Shown: positions 16,710 to 26,563 of the stretch, piece by piece
Position numbering within the stretch: the stretch's first letter is position 1
Layout: each line of letters opens with the position of its first letter
NCBI GenBank assembly: GCA_023262495.1
Contig: JALRAS010000014.1
Location: 1 to 39,124, forward strand
Reading direction: 5' to 3'
Length of the DNA stretch: 39,124 bases
Source of the DNA: Bacteroidia bacterium
Lineage (GTDB): Bacteria; Bacteroidota; Bacteroidia; UBA4408
Notes under the pieces: generated by a model
The model's input: only the letters and a program-made list of their open reading frames with translations
What the model was told of the DNA's origin: nothing
Database searches by the model: none
Translations under genes and position numbers: made by a program

Positions 16710-19397
16710 TTATTTTCCTCCGTTTGCGGGGCTGGTAAACAATTGTACAAAGCCGTGCAGTGTTTCTGTAACATTCCCTTGCAGCCTGATAGCTGTGAAA
16801 TCGCATATGTAATAATATACACCATCGGTGCAAGGTTGCTTGCTTTGTTGATTGGTTCCGTTCCACAATACCTCCGGATCAGTGGTTGAGAATACCAAAC
16901 TTCCCCATCGATTATAAATTTTCATATCAATGCTTTCAATAAACTTGTAAGGAAAGGGTCTGAATTCATCATTTATCCCATCAGCATTAGGAGTAAATAT
17001 GTTAGGTAGAATATACACAGGGCAGTTGTCAGAGCAAACTGTATCACTCGATAAGCTCTCATTTGCATTGCTATCAAGCGCAGTGATGTAGTAACAACCT
17101 GCAATAGAAATGTCGTTATTATTATGAGTAAAGGTGAGTTTACCTGCATCATCAATAGTTGCAATCAAATTAAAGTCAGCACTATCGTTGGTGCTAAAAT
17201 AAATTTTATACGATAACACATCATCAGCACAACTTAAATTCGGATTGTTCCAACTAAGTGTATTCAAAATAGAGTCGCAGCTGGCGGTGATGGATAAATC
17301 TGGGGAGCAGGGCGGAACGTTATCAACTGGAACTCCGCATGCCTCTTGTGAAAAATTAATCAGCGGTTTTACAATGCCTGGTTCAGAGTAATGTCCGTAC
17401 GATTTTACTTTGTAGCAATAGGTAGTTCCGTTGGTTAATCCTGTATCGGTATATTGTGCTATACTTGAGGTGCCAATGCTGTCGAACAGTAAGGTAGTTG
17501 GATTTTGTCTGTATACAACAAATGAATCTTCGCTCCATGGCACATTTGAAGTCCAGTCGAGTGTCAAGGAATTATCGCTAGGAACAATATCTAAATATAT
17601 TGACGAGGCGCAATGGGAGGTACCTATAAATAAGCGAGGGTTTTCATTGTAAAATCCAATTCGATAGCTGTTTGAATTGTTGTAGGTGTCAACATTAATG
17701 TGTTGAAATATAGTATCCGTTGCGGTGCCAGGAAGGCTTACATTGCCAATTGAATCAACTGGGGTAAGGTTGTTGCAATTGGCTCCTGAACTTCTGAAAA
17801 TAATATATTTGTATGGGCCGGGATAAGTAATAGTGTCTAACTCACTTCTTCTTGGTGGCGACCATATAATGGTATTTTTCCCCTGCTGAATGGCTGTGCT
17901 GTCAACGGTAACATGTGTAATAATAGGTACATCTTTTTTCAAGGTGGTACAATCCTCGTTAGAGGCATAACTCTCTGCACCATCAGTAAAATAAGCACAA
18001 ATCATGTAACAATAATCAATGCCATGAATTAAACCCTGACCGTTATTATCATCGGTAAAGGCATTGGTGGCACTGCCTGTAAGTGTGGCAATTAAACTAT
18101 AGCCGGTAGAAGACGGTACTCCTATTTGACATTGTGCCGGTACAAATCCAGATGGCCCGTTTCTGCGGTAAATCTTATAACCTGCAGCTTGGGAACATAT
18201 TGTTGGATTCCAATTTAAATTGATGGCAGTACCTTGGGGGGTTGCTGTCAAATTGATGGGCGCTGGGCACACTACTGTTATTTGAACGGTTTTAATGTCT
18301 GATAGCGGTTGATCGTTGACATTTAAAGGAATATCTACCGCTTTGAATGATACTTGGTAAGGTGCTTTGCGCACGTTTGCACAGGAAGTGAGCCAAGTAA
18401 AACTGCTTGTTAAGGGCGTTGGACCGGTTAAATTTTGAGTGAAATTTGCAGGGTTGGGATTAAAATTAAATACAGCTCCTGTGGCAGTTAATGTTACATC
18501 ATGATTATCAGGATCGGTGGCTGTTACGGGCAAGTTAACCAAGGTGCCCGCATCCACACAAATATTTTGCACTTGCAACACAGGTGGATTGTTAATACAA
18601 CTGCCATCAACAGTTACCTGCATATCGCGGGTTATTGAATCAATGGGGATGCCTGCGCGCCAACTAATGATAAGAATCACAAAATTAAATTCACCCTGCG
18701 GAGTCGGACATTCCCAAACCAAATCACCGGTTACGGGATTCAAGGTTACGCCTTGAGGAATAGAATATCCTATAATGTTATTTCCTTGCGCTCCCTTGCA
18801 AATGCCAAGCGCATAAGAAAGACTGTCATTGTCGGGGTCTATGGCATTAGGGTTGTGCACAAAGCGCTTGCAAACACAGGCGTTATCGATAGGAGGGTTG
18901 TATAAGATGGCACCGCTGTTTGATCCTAAAAATGGACTTAATGTTACCACAGTTTCAACGTAAAAAGGCACGTTTACTGATCCTGGAATGTTGTTAATTC
19001 CATCATTTCGATTCTCATCTAACACGAACACGGTAAATGTTCCACCTCCCGAAAAAGTATGAATGCACTTGTAAATATTTTTTTTGATACCACCCTGTGT
19101 TGCAGTTGCGTTTTGTATAACCTCACCCATTTTGGCAGGAGGTGGGCAACTTCCAGAGGGGCCATTTTCACGATAAGCAATACAAGTATCTCCATCGCCA
19201 AAATGAAAAGTCATTTGACAGCGGTCTGCCTGAATGGTAGGCCCAATATTGGTGTAGGTGGTAAGCGTAAACTCAAGGGTAAACGGGCTCGTTCCAACTT
19301 GCCTATAGGTGATTTCTCCCGCTCGGTTGTGGGTAGCCCACAGTCTTCCAAACGACAATATCAATAGGACGGTAAATATGTATTTCAATTGTTTCAT
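16710..19397 (-). CDS. Large secreted protein with gliding-motility-associated (T9SS type B) C-terminal domain
   Basis: An 895-aa exported protein. Signal peptide MKQLKYIFTVLLILSFGRLWA. The last 85-90 residues form the type B type IX secretion sorting domain: LPNIFTPNADGINDEFRPF, MKIYNRWGSLVFSTTD, LWNGTNQQ, DGVYYYICDF. Proteins with this domain are exported by T9SS and usually stay attached to the surface with SprF-like partners. Between signal and sorting domain are several Ig/Fn3-like beta-sandwich modules: a cadherin-like segment around 270-375 (NPPVLQVQNICVDAGTL), then Fn3-like repeats with INLNWNPTICSQAAGYKIYRR, LTLDWTSNVPWSEDSFVVYR and NTLSWNNPNLSCADDVLSYK. The cargo is probably an adhesin or cell-surface scaffold; no enzymatic motif is seen. 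The next downstream gene is a small barrel. Confidence 0.9.
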   Translation of the reverse strand: MKQLKYIFTVLLILSFGRLWATHNRAGEITYRQVGTSPFTLEFTLTTYTNIGPTIQADRCQMTFHFGDGDTCIAYRENGPSGSCPPPAKMGEVIQNATATQGGIKKNIYKCIHTFSGGGTFTVFVLDENRNDGINNIPGSVNVPFYVETVVTLSPFLGSNSGAILYNPPIDNACVCKRFVHNPNAIDPDNDSLSYALGICKGAQGNNIIGYSIPQGVTLNPVTGDLVWECPTPQGEFNFVILIISWRAGIPIDSITRDMQVTVDGSCINNPPVLQVQNICVDAGTLVNLPVTATDPDNHDVTLTATGAVFNFNPNPANFTQNLTGPTPLTSSFTWLTSCANVRKAPYQVSFKAVDIPLNVNDQPLSDIKTVQITVVCPAPINLTATPQGTAINLNWNPTICSQAAGYKIYRRNGPSGFVPAQCQIGVPSSTGYSLIATLTGSATNAFTDDNNGQGLIHGIDYCYMICAYFTDGAESYASNEDCTTLKKDVPIITHVTVDSTAIQQGKNTIIWSPPRRSELDTITYPGPYKYIIFRSSGANCNNLTPVDSIGNVSLPGTATDTIFQHINVDTYNNSNSYRIGFYNENPRLFIGTSHCASSIYLDIVPSDNSLTLDWTSNVPWSEDSFVVYRQNPTTLLFDSIGTSSIAQYTDTGLTNGTTYCYKVKSYGHYSEPGIVKPLINFSQEACGVPVDNVPPCSPDLSITASCDSILNTLSWNNPNLSCADDVLSYKIYFSTNDSADFNLIATIDDAGKLTFTHNNNDISIAGCYYITALDSNANESLSSDTVCSDNCPVYILPNIFTPNADGINDEFRPFPYKFIESIDMKIYNRWGSLVFSTTDPEVLWNGTNQQSKQPCTDGVYYYICDFTAIRLQGNVTETLHGFVQLFTSPANGGK

Positions 19398-19463
19398 CTA
19401 TAATGATAAACGAACCTTCACATAATTGTGTTTAAAATTAACGATATTTTTTTAGATAAATTG

Positions 19464-22400
19464 TTAAAGTTTACCTGCTAAAACAAAACTTTTCCTGATT
19501 TTTTTGGTATTGCCCTTCGTGTCAAAGTACTCAAAAAACACAGAATATACGCCTATACTGCTCTTTTCGTTACTTTCAGTGATGCCATCCCAACTAAAAA
19601 CTCCCTGTGTGCCTAGCAACTCATTATCCATAATTTTAACAATAAATCTTCCTCTTGCATCAAAAATACTTGCATTTCCAACATAGCCGGGTTCGGAAAA
19701 TAAATAATTAATGAGCAAAACATCTTGATAGCCATCATTATCAGGTGAAAATATGTCGTTGTTAAAACTTAAAACATCACTGCTTTCTGAGTCCTCCACA
19801 AATTGTGAGTTTTTGTATCCGGGCGTTGCAAATCCCACCTGTTCAGCGGCAGAATGCCAGTTTGATAAATCACTACTGCTTCTGTTAAAACTGATTCTTT
19901 CCAGAGAAACACCTTTCTTATCGGCAATCAGGGGAAAGTGCATGTCTTCGGTATACATTAAACCGTCAATTAAGCTGTCTTTATTTAAAATCAATCCGAA
20001 ACTACCTTCGCTTACATTCATACTTGGCATGTATTCAACTTGAATAAAATTATTTTCGTTGGCGGTTTTATATTGTTTTTTTACCATCTCAGTACCCTCA
20101 CTAAGCACGTAATAAGATTTTGGAAAAATGAGGTAGCCTAGAGAATCTACTGTGTATAGATTTGAAAAAGTGCGGCTTGTTGTATCTACATTGCCAATCT
20201 GCACATCATTAAAGGATAATATTTTTTCACTCTTGTTGTACACCTCGGCAAAATCAAATCCGTCTGTTTTGGGATTAAACAACAACTCATTTAAAATTAA
20301 ATCACCCTCAGCGATTTTTTCTGGAATGCCAAACTTGCCGGTAATAGTGGTGTTGATGAGATTGCCCACACAATCAATCAGATTGCCGGAAATAGTAAGT
20401 GTGTATATCTTACCTTGCTGTAAAGGGAACAAGAGATTTAGCCCTACCTTTTTAACATCAGGTAAATAAGGTACTACAAGAGATGGAGAACCTATACCAT
20501 TATCAATAATATAGGACGAAGCGTTGTAAATAGAATTGAGGTTGAGGGGCTCGGAAAAATACACCACAATATTGGTGGGATTGATATAAGCTATGCGTGA
20601 TATCTCCGGTGCTTGTGTGTCGGGGTTGGAGGCATTTATGCTGTTTGTTTTCCCGGGTGTGCCGCCTTTAACATCATTACTTGCTCTCCAATTCTCACTG
20701 CCGGCACATGGGTTAAGTGGATCAATTTGTTCAAGACTCCAGCCACCTGCTGCTTTCAATGTATTTTGATACCAATTATCGGAATAGCTTACGTTTGAAA
20801 TAATTGTACCCGATCCAGAATTAAGTGTAATCTGTGCTCCTGTGTTGGTGATTGAGGTATAATTATCGGCAATGTAATTATTTCCATATATGCTTTCATC
20901 TCCGTTGCCACTCTTTGGCAGTATAGTCAGGTATTCACCGGCTTGTATTGAGGCGCAGCCTATTTGTGATATAGTACTACCGGTTTTTATAGTATATCCG
21001 ATTAAACTGATGGGTTGTGTTGTTTTATTATACAATTCAATATATTCCGATGCAGGCAATCCAACAACAGGACTTTCATCCGCCATAATTTCATTGATAA
21101 CAATTTCATATGGCTTGGCTTGATATAAACTGAATTGTTGATTGGCATTAGAAGCAATAAGGTTACCTGCACAATCTTTAACCGTGCCGTTGATGCTGAG
21201 TGTGTATGTACTGCTATTATTAAATGATGCGCTAAAGGTGAGCACCACTTCATTATACAAAGGACCAAATAGTTGAATGCCTGAAGGTGATCCAATGCCA
21301 TTATCAATATTATATACAGCAGCGTTTAACAGCGAAATGCTGTCTTGTGGTTCAGTGAATTTTAATCTAAGTGTGTTGGGGGTTTCTATGCAAACTGCCT
21401 TGATATTAGGGGCTTTATTGTCGGGATTAGATGCTGCAATACTATTGCTGCTTCCGGGTGTTCCGCCCGTTGCACTGTTAGAAGCAAGCCAATTATTTTT
21501 TCCTGCACATGGATTAGTAACATCAATTTGTTCTAAACTATAACCACCATCTGCTTTGTTTGCATCGCCATACCAGGTATCAGTATAGTTTACAGCGTGA
21601 ATTACTCTGCCAAGGGTATCGGTAATAATCAAATTTGTTCCTGAGTTGGTAATTGAGCTAGAGGAAAGTCCATCAACCACCAAGGTTTTACCATAGCTTT
21701 GTAGTGAGGAAAGAGCACCTGCAGCGCAAAGAATTACATATTCACCGGGATTGATGGTTGCCGATGGTAAAAGTTTAAATGAACTGCCATATTTTAAACG
21801 CCACTTGCCTAAATTAATTGGAAATAGTGTGCGATTGTATAACTCTACATACTCGTATGATGGCAAACCAACTGTGGGATCAGGATCGGCCATAATTTCG
21901 TTAATCACTACATCAAAAGCTTTTGCATTATAATTAGAAAAATTAGCAGATAGCGAATTGACACTATTGTTTCCCGCACAATCTGTTATGGTTGCCGTAA
22001 GTGTTAAGGTGTAAATTACATTCAGTTGTAAAGCATTGGATAGCGAGAGGATGGCCTTGTTTGCAGGACTCCCCGAAAAGGTAACAAGCGCGGGAATACC
22101 TATACCATTGTTAATGGTGAATTGAGAAGCATTGATAGAAGCCCCATTTACAATAGGTTCAGAAAACGTTACCTCAATTTGATTGCTATTGATGATGCTG
22201 ATACTGCCTAGCTGTGGAGAAACTATATCGGGATTGGGTCCAAATACAGAATTTTTTCTGCCCGGACTCCCTCCATCGGGATTGTTTGATGCAGTCCAAT
22301 TATTGTTGGCAGCGCAAGGGTTCAACGGATCAATCATTTCCAACGACCAACCTCCGGCCGCCTTTGAAGCATCATTGTACCATTGATCGCTGTAGGTAAC

Positions 22401-24491
22401 TTCATGTATTAACTGCCCATTGTTATCTTTGATGCGCAAGGTGGTGCCCGAATTGGTAATGGCTGTAGAACTCAAACTTGTGACAGCAACTACATTGCCA
22501 TATATGCTCATATCGTTGAAGGCAGCAGACGTTGTAATCACTAGAAAGCTGTCGGGTGGAATTACTGCATTAGGAAAATTTCTGATTGTTGTGCCATGCT
22601 CAAAAGTCCAACCTGCGGTACTGATACTGTAATTGGTGGTATTATAAAATTCAACATACTCGGCATCGGGTAATCCAACAATTGGTGAAGGATCGGCCAT
22701 TATTTCGTTGATGACCACATCATAAGGTTGTGGTAAAAAATAGTTGAATGTAACTGAATTAGGATTGAGCAAATTGCCCGAACAGTCACTGAGTCCTGTG
22801 CAGGTGAGTGTGTAATTGATTCCTGCCTGCAGGCTGCTCGAAAGAGTTAATGTTACACAGTTGGCATCTATACTAACAAGTGTGGGTGTACCAATGCCAT
22901 TACTAATTGTGAAATTTGACGCAAGCAACAATAATGGATTGATAGGTTCTGAAAAACAAACTTTGAGTATGGTTGCAGCCGGATTTTCAGTGCTGATAAT
23001 TTGTGGTGAAACAACATCGGGCGTACCGTTAAATACTGAATTTACTTGTCCGGGTGTGCCTCCCGAAGGATGATTACTCGCCAACCAATTTCCACCTCCG
23101 GCACAACCGCTTTCTATGGTCGGATTGATTAACTCAAGAGTCCAGCCTCCTGCTGCCTTTACTGCATCTTGATACCAAGTATCAGCATAGCTCACACTAT
23201 CGATAAAACTACCATTGTTGTTTTTCAAATAAAGTACATCTGCAGCATTGTTCAACGATGGCCATGATGTTACACCAACCACCGTGCCGAATGATTGGAA
23301 TAATGATGTATCTGCATTGGCACACAATATCACGTATTCACCGGGTAGGATGGTATGATTTCCTATAGTGCCATTTGTTCCTGGATCACTTATTTCCCAA
23401 CCGCTAATGTCGATGGGATTGCCCGACCTGTTGAATATTTCTACAAACTCTGCATTCGGCAAACCTACGATAGGTGTTTGATCGGCATAAATTTCGTTGA
23501 TGATAACATCTCTGTAAAGTGCAGAAACTGGCACTGTATAATTGAAATTGGTATTACTTCCTGCCGAAATAGTGTTTCCTGCAATATCTTGAATATTGTT
23601 TGCGCTAAGTGTGTAATTGCTACTGTTAATCAAACTATTGGAAAGTGCTAAATGAACTAGCGAAAAATTAACGGCATCGCGTGTTGCAGTGCTTATCGTG
23701 ATACCATTATTGATATTGTAGTTGCCAATATTTTCGCACGTTGATGAACTTACGGCTTCACTGAAAGTAACATCCACATTCAATGCATTGATAGCCGTTG
23801 CAGCAATAAGTTGAGGTGGTGTTGTATCAACAACTATTGGTCCTGCTTGGATATCATCAAAAAAATGTTTTTGAAAAAAAGATGCCGTTGATTGCACAAT
23901 TGAAAATCCAAAAAAGCCACCTGTTAATACCGTAGCATCGTTCACTAAACCTTCGTTGGTATAAGTACTTCCCGTGCCACTCATGTCTCGTTCAAGTGTC
24001 CAGTCATTGCCCGCAGTCCTTGTTACCTTAATTTTTATGTTGTTGTTCGAGAAGTTGGTAATACCATCTACACCATCAATAATTTTGGTATTAGTGCCTG
24101 ACACTCTTCTGTACAAACAAATATCATCCTGGGTACTCCCAATCCTTACAAAATAGCCACTCGATGAAGCCGATTGCAAATTTGCATCAGTGGATGTAAG
24201 AAACACATCTGTATAATTCAAACCTGAGGTGTTGAATTGTAGGTTTACAAAAAACTCCCACTGACAATCATTAATCAAGGTGCTTGGTGTGGAAAGATAA
24301 TAGCTGCTGTTAGGGATATTTTTGTTGGAACGAAGCTTGTTGTTACCACTCAAAGGGGCAATAACAAATACCGAGTCATCGCCTGTCCACTGCGGATTAG
24401 CTGTGAAATTGCCATCGTCAAACTGATCAGTTAACTGCGCCTGAGCGCACAGAAAAAAAGTCAGTTGAAGAAAAATTAAAATATATTTCAT
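19464..24491 (-). CDS. Giant exported lamin-tail-domain repeat protein
   Basis: A 1675-aa exported protein with signal peptide MKYILIFLQLTFFLCAQAQ. The N-terminal third (20-215) looks like a jelly-roll or lectin-like sandwich. Four tandem units of about 265-269 residues follow, plus a fifth divergent unit. Each full unit has a lamin tail domain starting with VINEIMADPSPIVGLPDAEY-type sequence (residues about 330, 593, 862, 1131 and 1397) and ends WSLEQIDPLNPCAG..NW.ASN..GGTPG. An Ig-like/SbsA-type module with FSEPI and NNGIGSPS follows. The last 115 residues (FSPDNDGYQDVLLINYLFSE, IFDARGRFIVKIMDNELLG, KSFVLAGKL) form a FlgD-like or T9SS-type end domain. An AGGAG lies 4 bp before the ATG, unusual in this phylum. 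The function is unknown; a surface filament, adhesin or nuclease-associated scaffold is possible. Confidence 0.9.
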   Translation of the reverse strand: MKYILIFLQLTFFLCAQAQLTDQFDDGNFTANPQWTGDDSVFVIAPLSGNNKLRSNKNIPNSSYYLSTPSTLINDCQWEFFVNLQFNTSGLNYTDVFLTSTDANLQSASSSGYFVRIGSTQDDICLYRRVSGTNTKIIDGVDGITNFSNNNIKIKVTRTAGNDWTLERDMSGTGSTYTNEGLVNDATVLTGGFFGFSIVQSTASFFQKHFFDDIQAGPIVVDTTPPQLIAATAINALNVDVTFSEAVSSSTCENIGNYNINNGITISTATRDAVNFSLVHLALSNSLINSSNYTLSANNIQDIAGNTISAGSNTNFNYTVPVSALYRDVIINEIYADQTPIVGLPNAEFVEIFNRSGNPIDISGWEISDPGTNGTIGNHTILPGEYVILCANADTSLFQSFGTVVGVTSWPSLNNAADVLYLKNNNGSFIDSVSYADTWYQDAVKAAGGWTLELINPTIESGCAGGGNWLASNHPSGGTPGQVNSVFNGTPDVVSPQIISTENPAATILKVCFSEPINPLLLLASNFTISNGIGTPTLVSIDANCVTLTLSSSLQAGINYTLTCTGLSDCSGNLLNPNSVTFNYFLPQPYDVVINEIMADPSPIVGLPDAEYVEFYNTTNYSISTAGWTFEHGTTIRNFPNAVIPPDSFLVITTSAAFNDMSIYGNVVAVTSLSSTAITNSGTTLRIKDNNGQLIHEVTYSDQWYNDASKAAGGWSLEMIDPLNPCAANNNWTASNNPDGGSPGRKNSVFGPNPDIVSPQLGSISIINSNQIEVTFSEPIVNGASINASQFTINNGIGIPALVTFSGSPANKAILSLSNALQLNVIYTLTLTATITDCAGNNSVNSLSANFSNYNAKAFDVVINEIMADPDPTVGLPSYEYVELYNRTLFPINLGKWRLKYGSSFKLLPSATINPGEYVILCAAGALSSLQSYGKTLVVDGLSSSSITNSGTNLIITDTLGRVIHAVNYTDTWYGDANKADGGYSLEQIDVTNPCAGKNNWLASNSATGGTPGSSNSIAASNPDNKAPNIKAVCIETPNTLRLKFTEPQDSISLLNAAVYNIDNGIGSPSGIQLFGPLYNEVVLTFSASFNNSSTYTLSINGTVKDCAGNLIASNANQQFSLYQAKPYEIVINEIMADESPVVGLPASEYIELYNKTTQPISLIGYTIKTGSTISQIGCASIQAGEYLTILPKSGNGDESIYGNNYIADNYTSITNTGAQITLNSGSGTIISNVSYSDNWYQNTLKAAGGWSLEQIDPLNPCAGSENWRASNDVKGGTPGKTNSINASNPDTQAPEISRIAYINPTNIVVYFSEPLNLNSIYNASSYIIDNGIGSPSLVVPYLPDVKKVGLNLLFPLQQGKIYTLTISGNLIDCVGNLINTTITGKFGIPEKIAEGDLILNELLFNPKTDGFDFAEVYNKSEKILSFNDVQIGNVDTTSRTFSNLYTVDSLGYLIFPKSYYVLSEGTEMVKKQYKTANENNFIQVEYMPSMNVSEGSFGLILNKDSLIDGLMYTEDMHFPLIADKKGVSLERISFNRSSSDLSNWHSAAEQVGFATPGYKNSQFVEDSESSDVLSFNNDIFSPDNDGYQDVLLINYLFSEPGYVGNASIFDARGRFIVKIMDNELLGTQGVFSWDGITESNEKSSIGVYSVFFEYFDTKGNTKKIRKSFVLAGKL
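19827..23510 (-). repeat. Tandem coding repeats (lamin tail + Ig-like units)
   Basis: Five units inside the 1675-aa gene begin near 23504, 22715, 21908, 21101 and 20303, intervals of about 790-807 bp. The conserved start of each LTD is INEI.AD..P.VGLP..E..E.YN. The fifth unit is divergent (LILNELLFNPKTDGFDFAEVYN). Similarity is at protein level; the DNA copies have diverged, so this is an old expansion rather than recent duplication. Confidence 0.85.
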
Positions 24492-24651
24492 AACTCCTGT
24501 TTAAAGCCCTTGCAAGCGGTAAATATATAAATTACTTCTTAAAATGTTTGACAATCATCATCATTTAACCTCCATAAATATCTAAAAGCTGCAAAGTTGA
24601 AAAACTGCTTTTTTGATCATGTTTGGCAAGTATGTGTGGTTAAAAAACGCT

Positions 24652-24666
24652 AGTATACATTATACT
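24652..24666. promoter_or_regulatory. 15-bp palindrome in a divergent intergenic region
   Basis: AGTATA-cat-TATACT is a perfect 6-bp inverted repeat with a 3-bp centre, about 160 bp upstream of the giant LTD gene and 80 bp upstream of the gene at 24747. It could be an operator for a dimeric regulator. In AT-rich DNA it may also be chance. Confidence 0.3.
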
Positions 24667-24746
24667 GTCTCCCAAACGATTTGGTATTTTATAATCTGGC
24701 ATTTGTAGTAAAATTTCTTTTATGAATTATTTAGCATATTTGTGTA

Positions 24747-25217
24747 ATGAAAAGTGCTTCTATTAACGATTTAAAATATGCTTTGCAAGACCTCAGCGCC
24801 AAGGAGTTGATTCAGGTTTGCTTACGTATGTCAAAGCATAGCAAAGAAAGCAAGGAGTTGTTGACTTATTTATTATTTGAGGCCGATAATGAATTGCAGT
24901 ATATCGAGAACATCAAGGCCGAATTAGATGATTATTTTGATGGAATAATTGTGTTGACTTTCAGCAACCTCCTTAAAAAGTTGCGAAAAGCAGTGAGAAT
25001 TGCCAACAAACACATCAAATTTTCGGGAAGTAAGCACGTAGAAGTTGCAGTGCTCATTTATATTTGCGGTAAGTTAAAACCATACGTGAGGTCAATATCA
25101 TCAACGGCCTTGTTTAATTTGTATCAGCGTCAACTTATAAAAATTGAAAAGGCACTGCCCAAGTTGAATGAGGATTTACAATTCGATTACAAAGAAGAAA
25201 TTAAAAATATTCAATAA
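24747..25217 (+). CDS. Hypothetical cytoplasmic helical protein
   Basis: A 156-aa soluble, basic, helical protein without signal peptide, and I do not recognise a named domain. It begins NDLKYALQDLSAKELIQVCLRMSKHSKESKELLTYLLFEA, a pattern of short amphipathic helices. A middle segment (FSNLLKKLRKAVRIANKHIKFSG) is strongly basic and could contact nucleic acid. It ends in two further helices. The gene is followed 7 bp later by the MazG-like pyrophosphohydrolase, so the two are likely co-transcribed. A housekeeping role is plausible but unproven. Confidence 0.65.
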   Translation: MKSASINDLKYALQDLSAKELIQVCLRMSKHSKESKELLTYLLFEADNELQYIENIKAELDDYFDGIIVLTFSNLLKKLRKAVRIANKHIKFSGSKHVEVAVLIYICGKLKPYVRSISSTALFNLYQRQLIKIEKALPKLNEDLQFDYKEEIKNIQ

Positions 25218-25224
25218 TCAAACA

Positions 25225-25545
25225 ATGAGCATTACAGAGGCACAACAAGCAGTTGACAATTGGATTAATAAACACGGAGTACGTTACTTCAACGAACTTA
25301 CCAATATGGCAATTCTTACCGAAGAGGTTGGTGAGGTGGCGCGTATCATCTCTCGTAAATATGGTGAACAATCCTTTAAAGAAGGTGATAAAAATGACCT
25401 TGGACAAGAACTGGCCGATGTGCTTTTTGTACTGATATGCCTTGCCAATCAAACCGGTGTTGATTTGCAAAAGGAACTCGCAAAAAACCTCGAACGAAAA
25501 GCATTACGAGATCACGACAGACACCATCAAAATAAAAAACTTTAG
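25225..25545 (+). CDS. MazG-like nucleotide pyrophosphohydrolase
   Basis: A 106-aa all-alpha NTP pyrophosphohydrolase of the MazG/dUTPase-2 superfamily. These hydrolyse NTPs or dNTPs to NMP and PPi, often to clean non-canonical nucleotides. The Mg-binding motif EExxE-(n)-ExxD is present: EEVGEVARI (residues about 33-41) and GQELADVLFVLICLAN (about 60-75). I start at ATG 25225 (MSITEAQQAVDNWI); the frame extends 19 codons upstream but overlaps the preceding gene and lacks similarity to the family start. The single-domain length of about 105 aa is normal for MazG-like proteins in Bacteroidota. Confidence 0.88.
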   Translation: MSITEAQQAVDNWINKHGVRYFNELTNMAILTEEVGEVARIISRKYGEQSFKEGDKNDLGQELADVLFVLICLANQTGVDLQKELAKNLERKALRDHDRHHQNKKL

Positions 25546-25621
25546 CCATTGAACAGTGGTGTTTAATTGAAGATCTGTTTAATATGCTTTTTGAATCAAA
25601 TGTTGTAAAACAAATTAAGTT

Positions 25622-26563
25622 GTGACGTACCCGCTTCTGAGAATAAGATATTGTCAATTGCTGCGCATACTCAAAGAGGGCGGTTTAGGTAGTATACTAC
25701 TTCCTTTTTTTATTGCAGGCCTGGTGAAGGCTTCCTATGTGGGATACGGTCAAGAAGATCATGCAATTGCAATAACAGGCATCTTGCTCTTATTGTGTGT
25801 AAGTTTGCAATTAAGCAGAAAGGATAAAAGTTTTGTTCGTCTGCACGTATTGGGTTGGCACAGGCAAATGTATTTAGAGTATGTATTGCTTACCATTCCT
25901 TTTGCAATCACAGCATTATTTACAAAACAGTATTATCATTTTCCACTCCTGTTGTTGATACTTTTTTTTGTTCCTCGGTTGCATATAAATCGACCCAAGG
26001 TAACGCTCATTCCTAATCTGTCTAGGGTTTTAAACCCATCTGACTCAATCGAATGGATAGCAGGTATCAGAAATGCTGTATACACCATATTGCCTGTATA
26101 CCTGTTGGCCATTATTGGCTCTTTTGTGCGTATTTTACCGTTAATTTTATTGTGGTTAATGACTGCTACTATTATTAACTTTTATAATGAATTTGAAGAT
26201 GTTCAATCGTTGAGAGCAATACATCAAAATGCCAGAAAATTTCTTCATCATAAAATGCTGGTGCATGCCAAAAGAATCATTTTTTTATACAGTCCGATAC
26301 TAATCGTTAATGCCATTTTTAACCCTTCTTTTATTGATATCAATATCCTTTTTATGTTGGTACAAGTTGCCTTAATAATCTTTGCAATTAATATGAAATA
26401 TAGCAGCTATGTGCCGGCAACAAAAAATAACACCGCCAATTCCATTGTCTCTTTGGTGATTATCAGTGCTGTTGTACCTTATTTACTACCTTTGCCATTG
26501 ATCTTTGCATTCATCTACTATAAAAAGGCTATTCGAAATTTAAATCAATATTTCCATGATTAG
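25622..26563 (+). CDS. Integral membrane protein, probable ABC-2-like permease
   Basis: A 313-aa polytopic protein with about eight hydrophobic segments and a GTG start. The N-terminal cytoplasmic part (LRIRYCQLLRILKEGG) resembles ABC-2 type permeases. Its gene overlaps the following ATPase gene by 8 bp, the main reason to call it the transmembrane partner of an ABC exporter. Sequence similarity to a named family is not obvious to me, so the call rests on context. The substrate is unknown. Mid-protein there is a short soluble loop with an EFEDVQSLRAIHQNARKFLHH segment that could be the coupling helix region. Confidence 0.65.
   Translation: MTYPLLRIRYCQLLRILKEGGLGSILLPFFIAGLVKASYVGYGQEDHAIAITGILLLLCVSLQLSRKDKSFVRLHVLGWHRQMYLEYVLLTIPFAITALFTKQYYHFPLLLLILFFVPRLHINRPKVTLIPNLSRVLNPSDSIEWIAGIRNAVYTILPVYLLAIIGSFVRILPLILLWLMTATIINFYNEFEDVQSLRAIHQNARKFLHHKMLVHAKRIIFLYSPILIVNAIFNPSFIDINILFMLVQVALIIFAINMKYSSYVPATKNNTANSIVSLVIISAVVPYLLPLPLIFAFIYYKKAIRNLNQYFHD

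Noticed and set aside
16693-16866. N-terminal extension of the PorT-like protein
   Set aside because: The extra 58 codons overlap the upstream gene in another frame and are not signal-like; a normal signal peptide begins at 16692.
19059-19367. 102-codon plus-strand frame inside the 895-aa cargo gene
   Set aside because: Antisense shadow of the signal-peptide end of a clear coding sequence.
19827-23510. Possible CRISPR-like or satellite repeat array
   Set aside because: The periodicity of about 800 bp follows protein domain repeats in one open reading frame; there are no short identical repeats with spacers.
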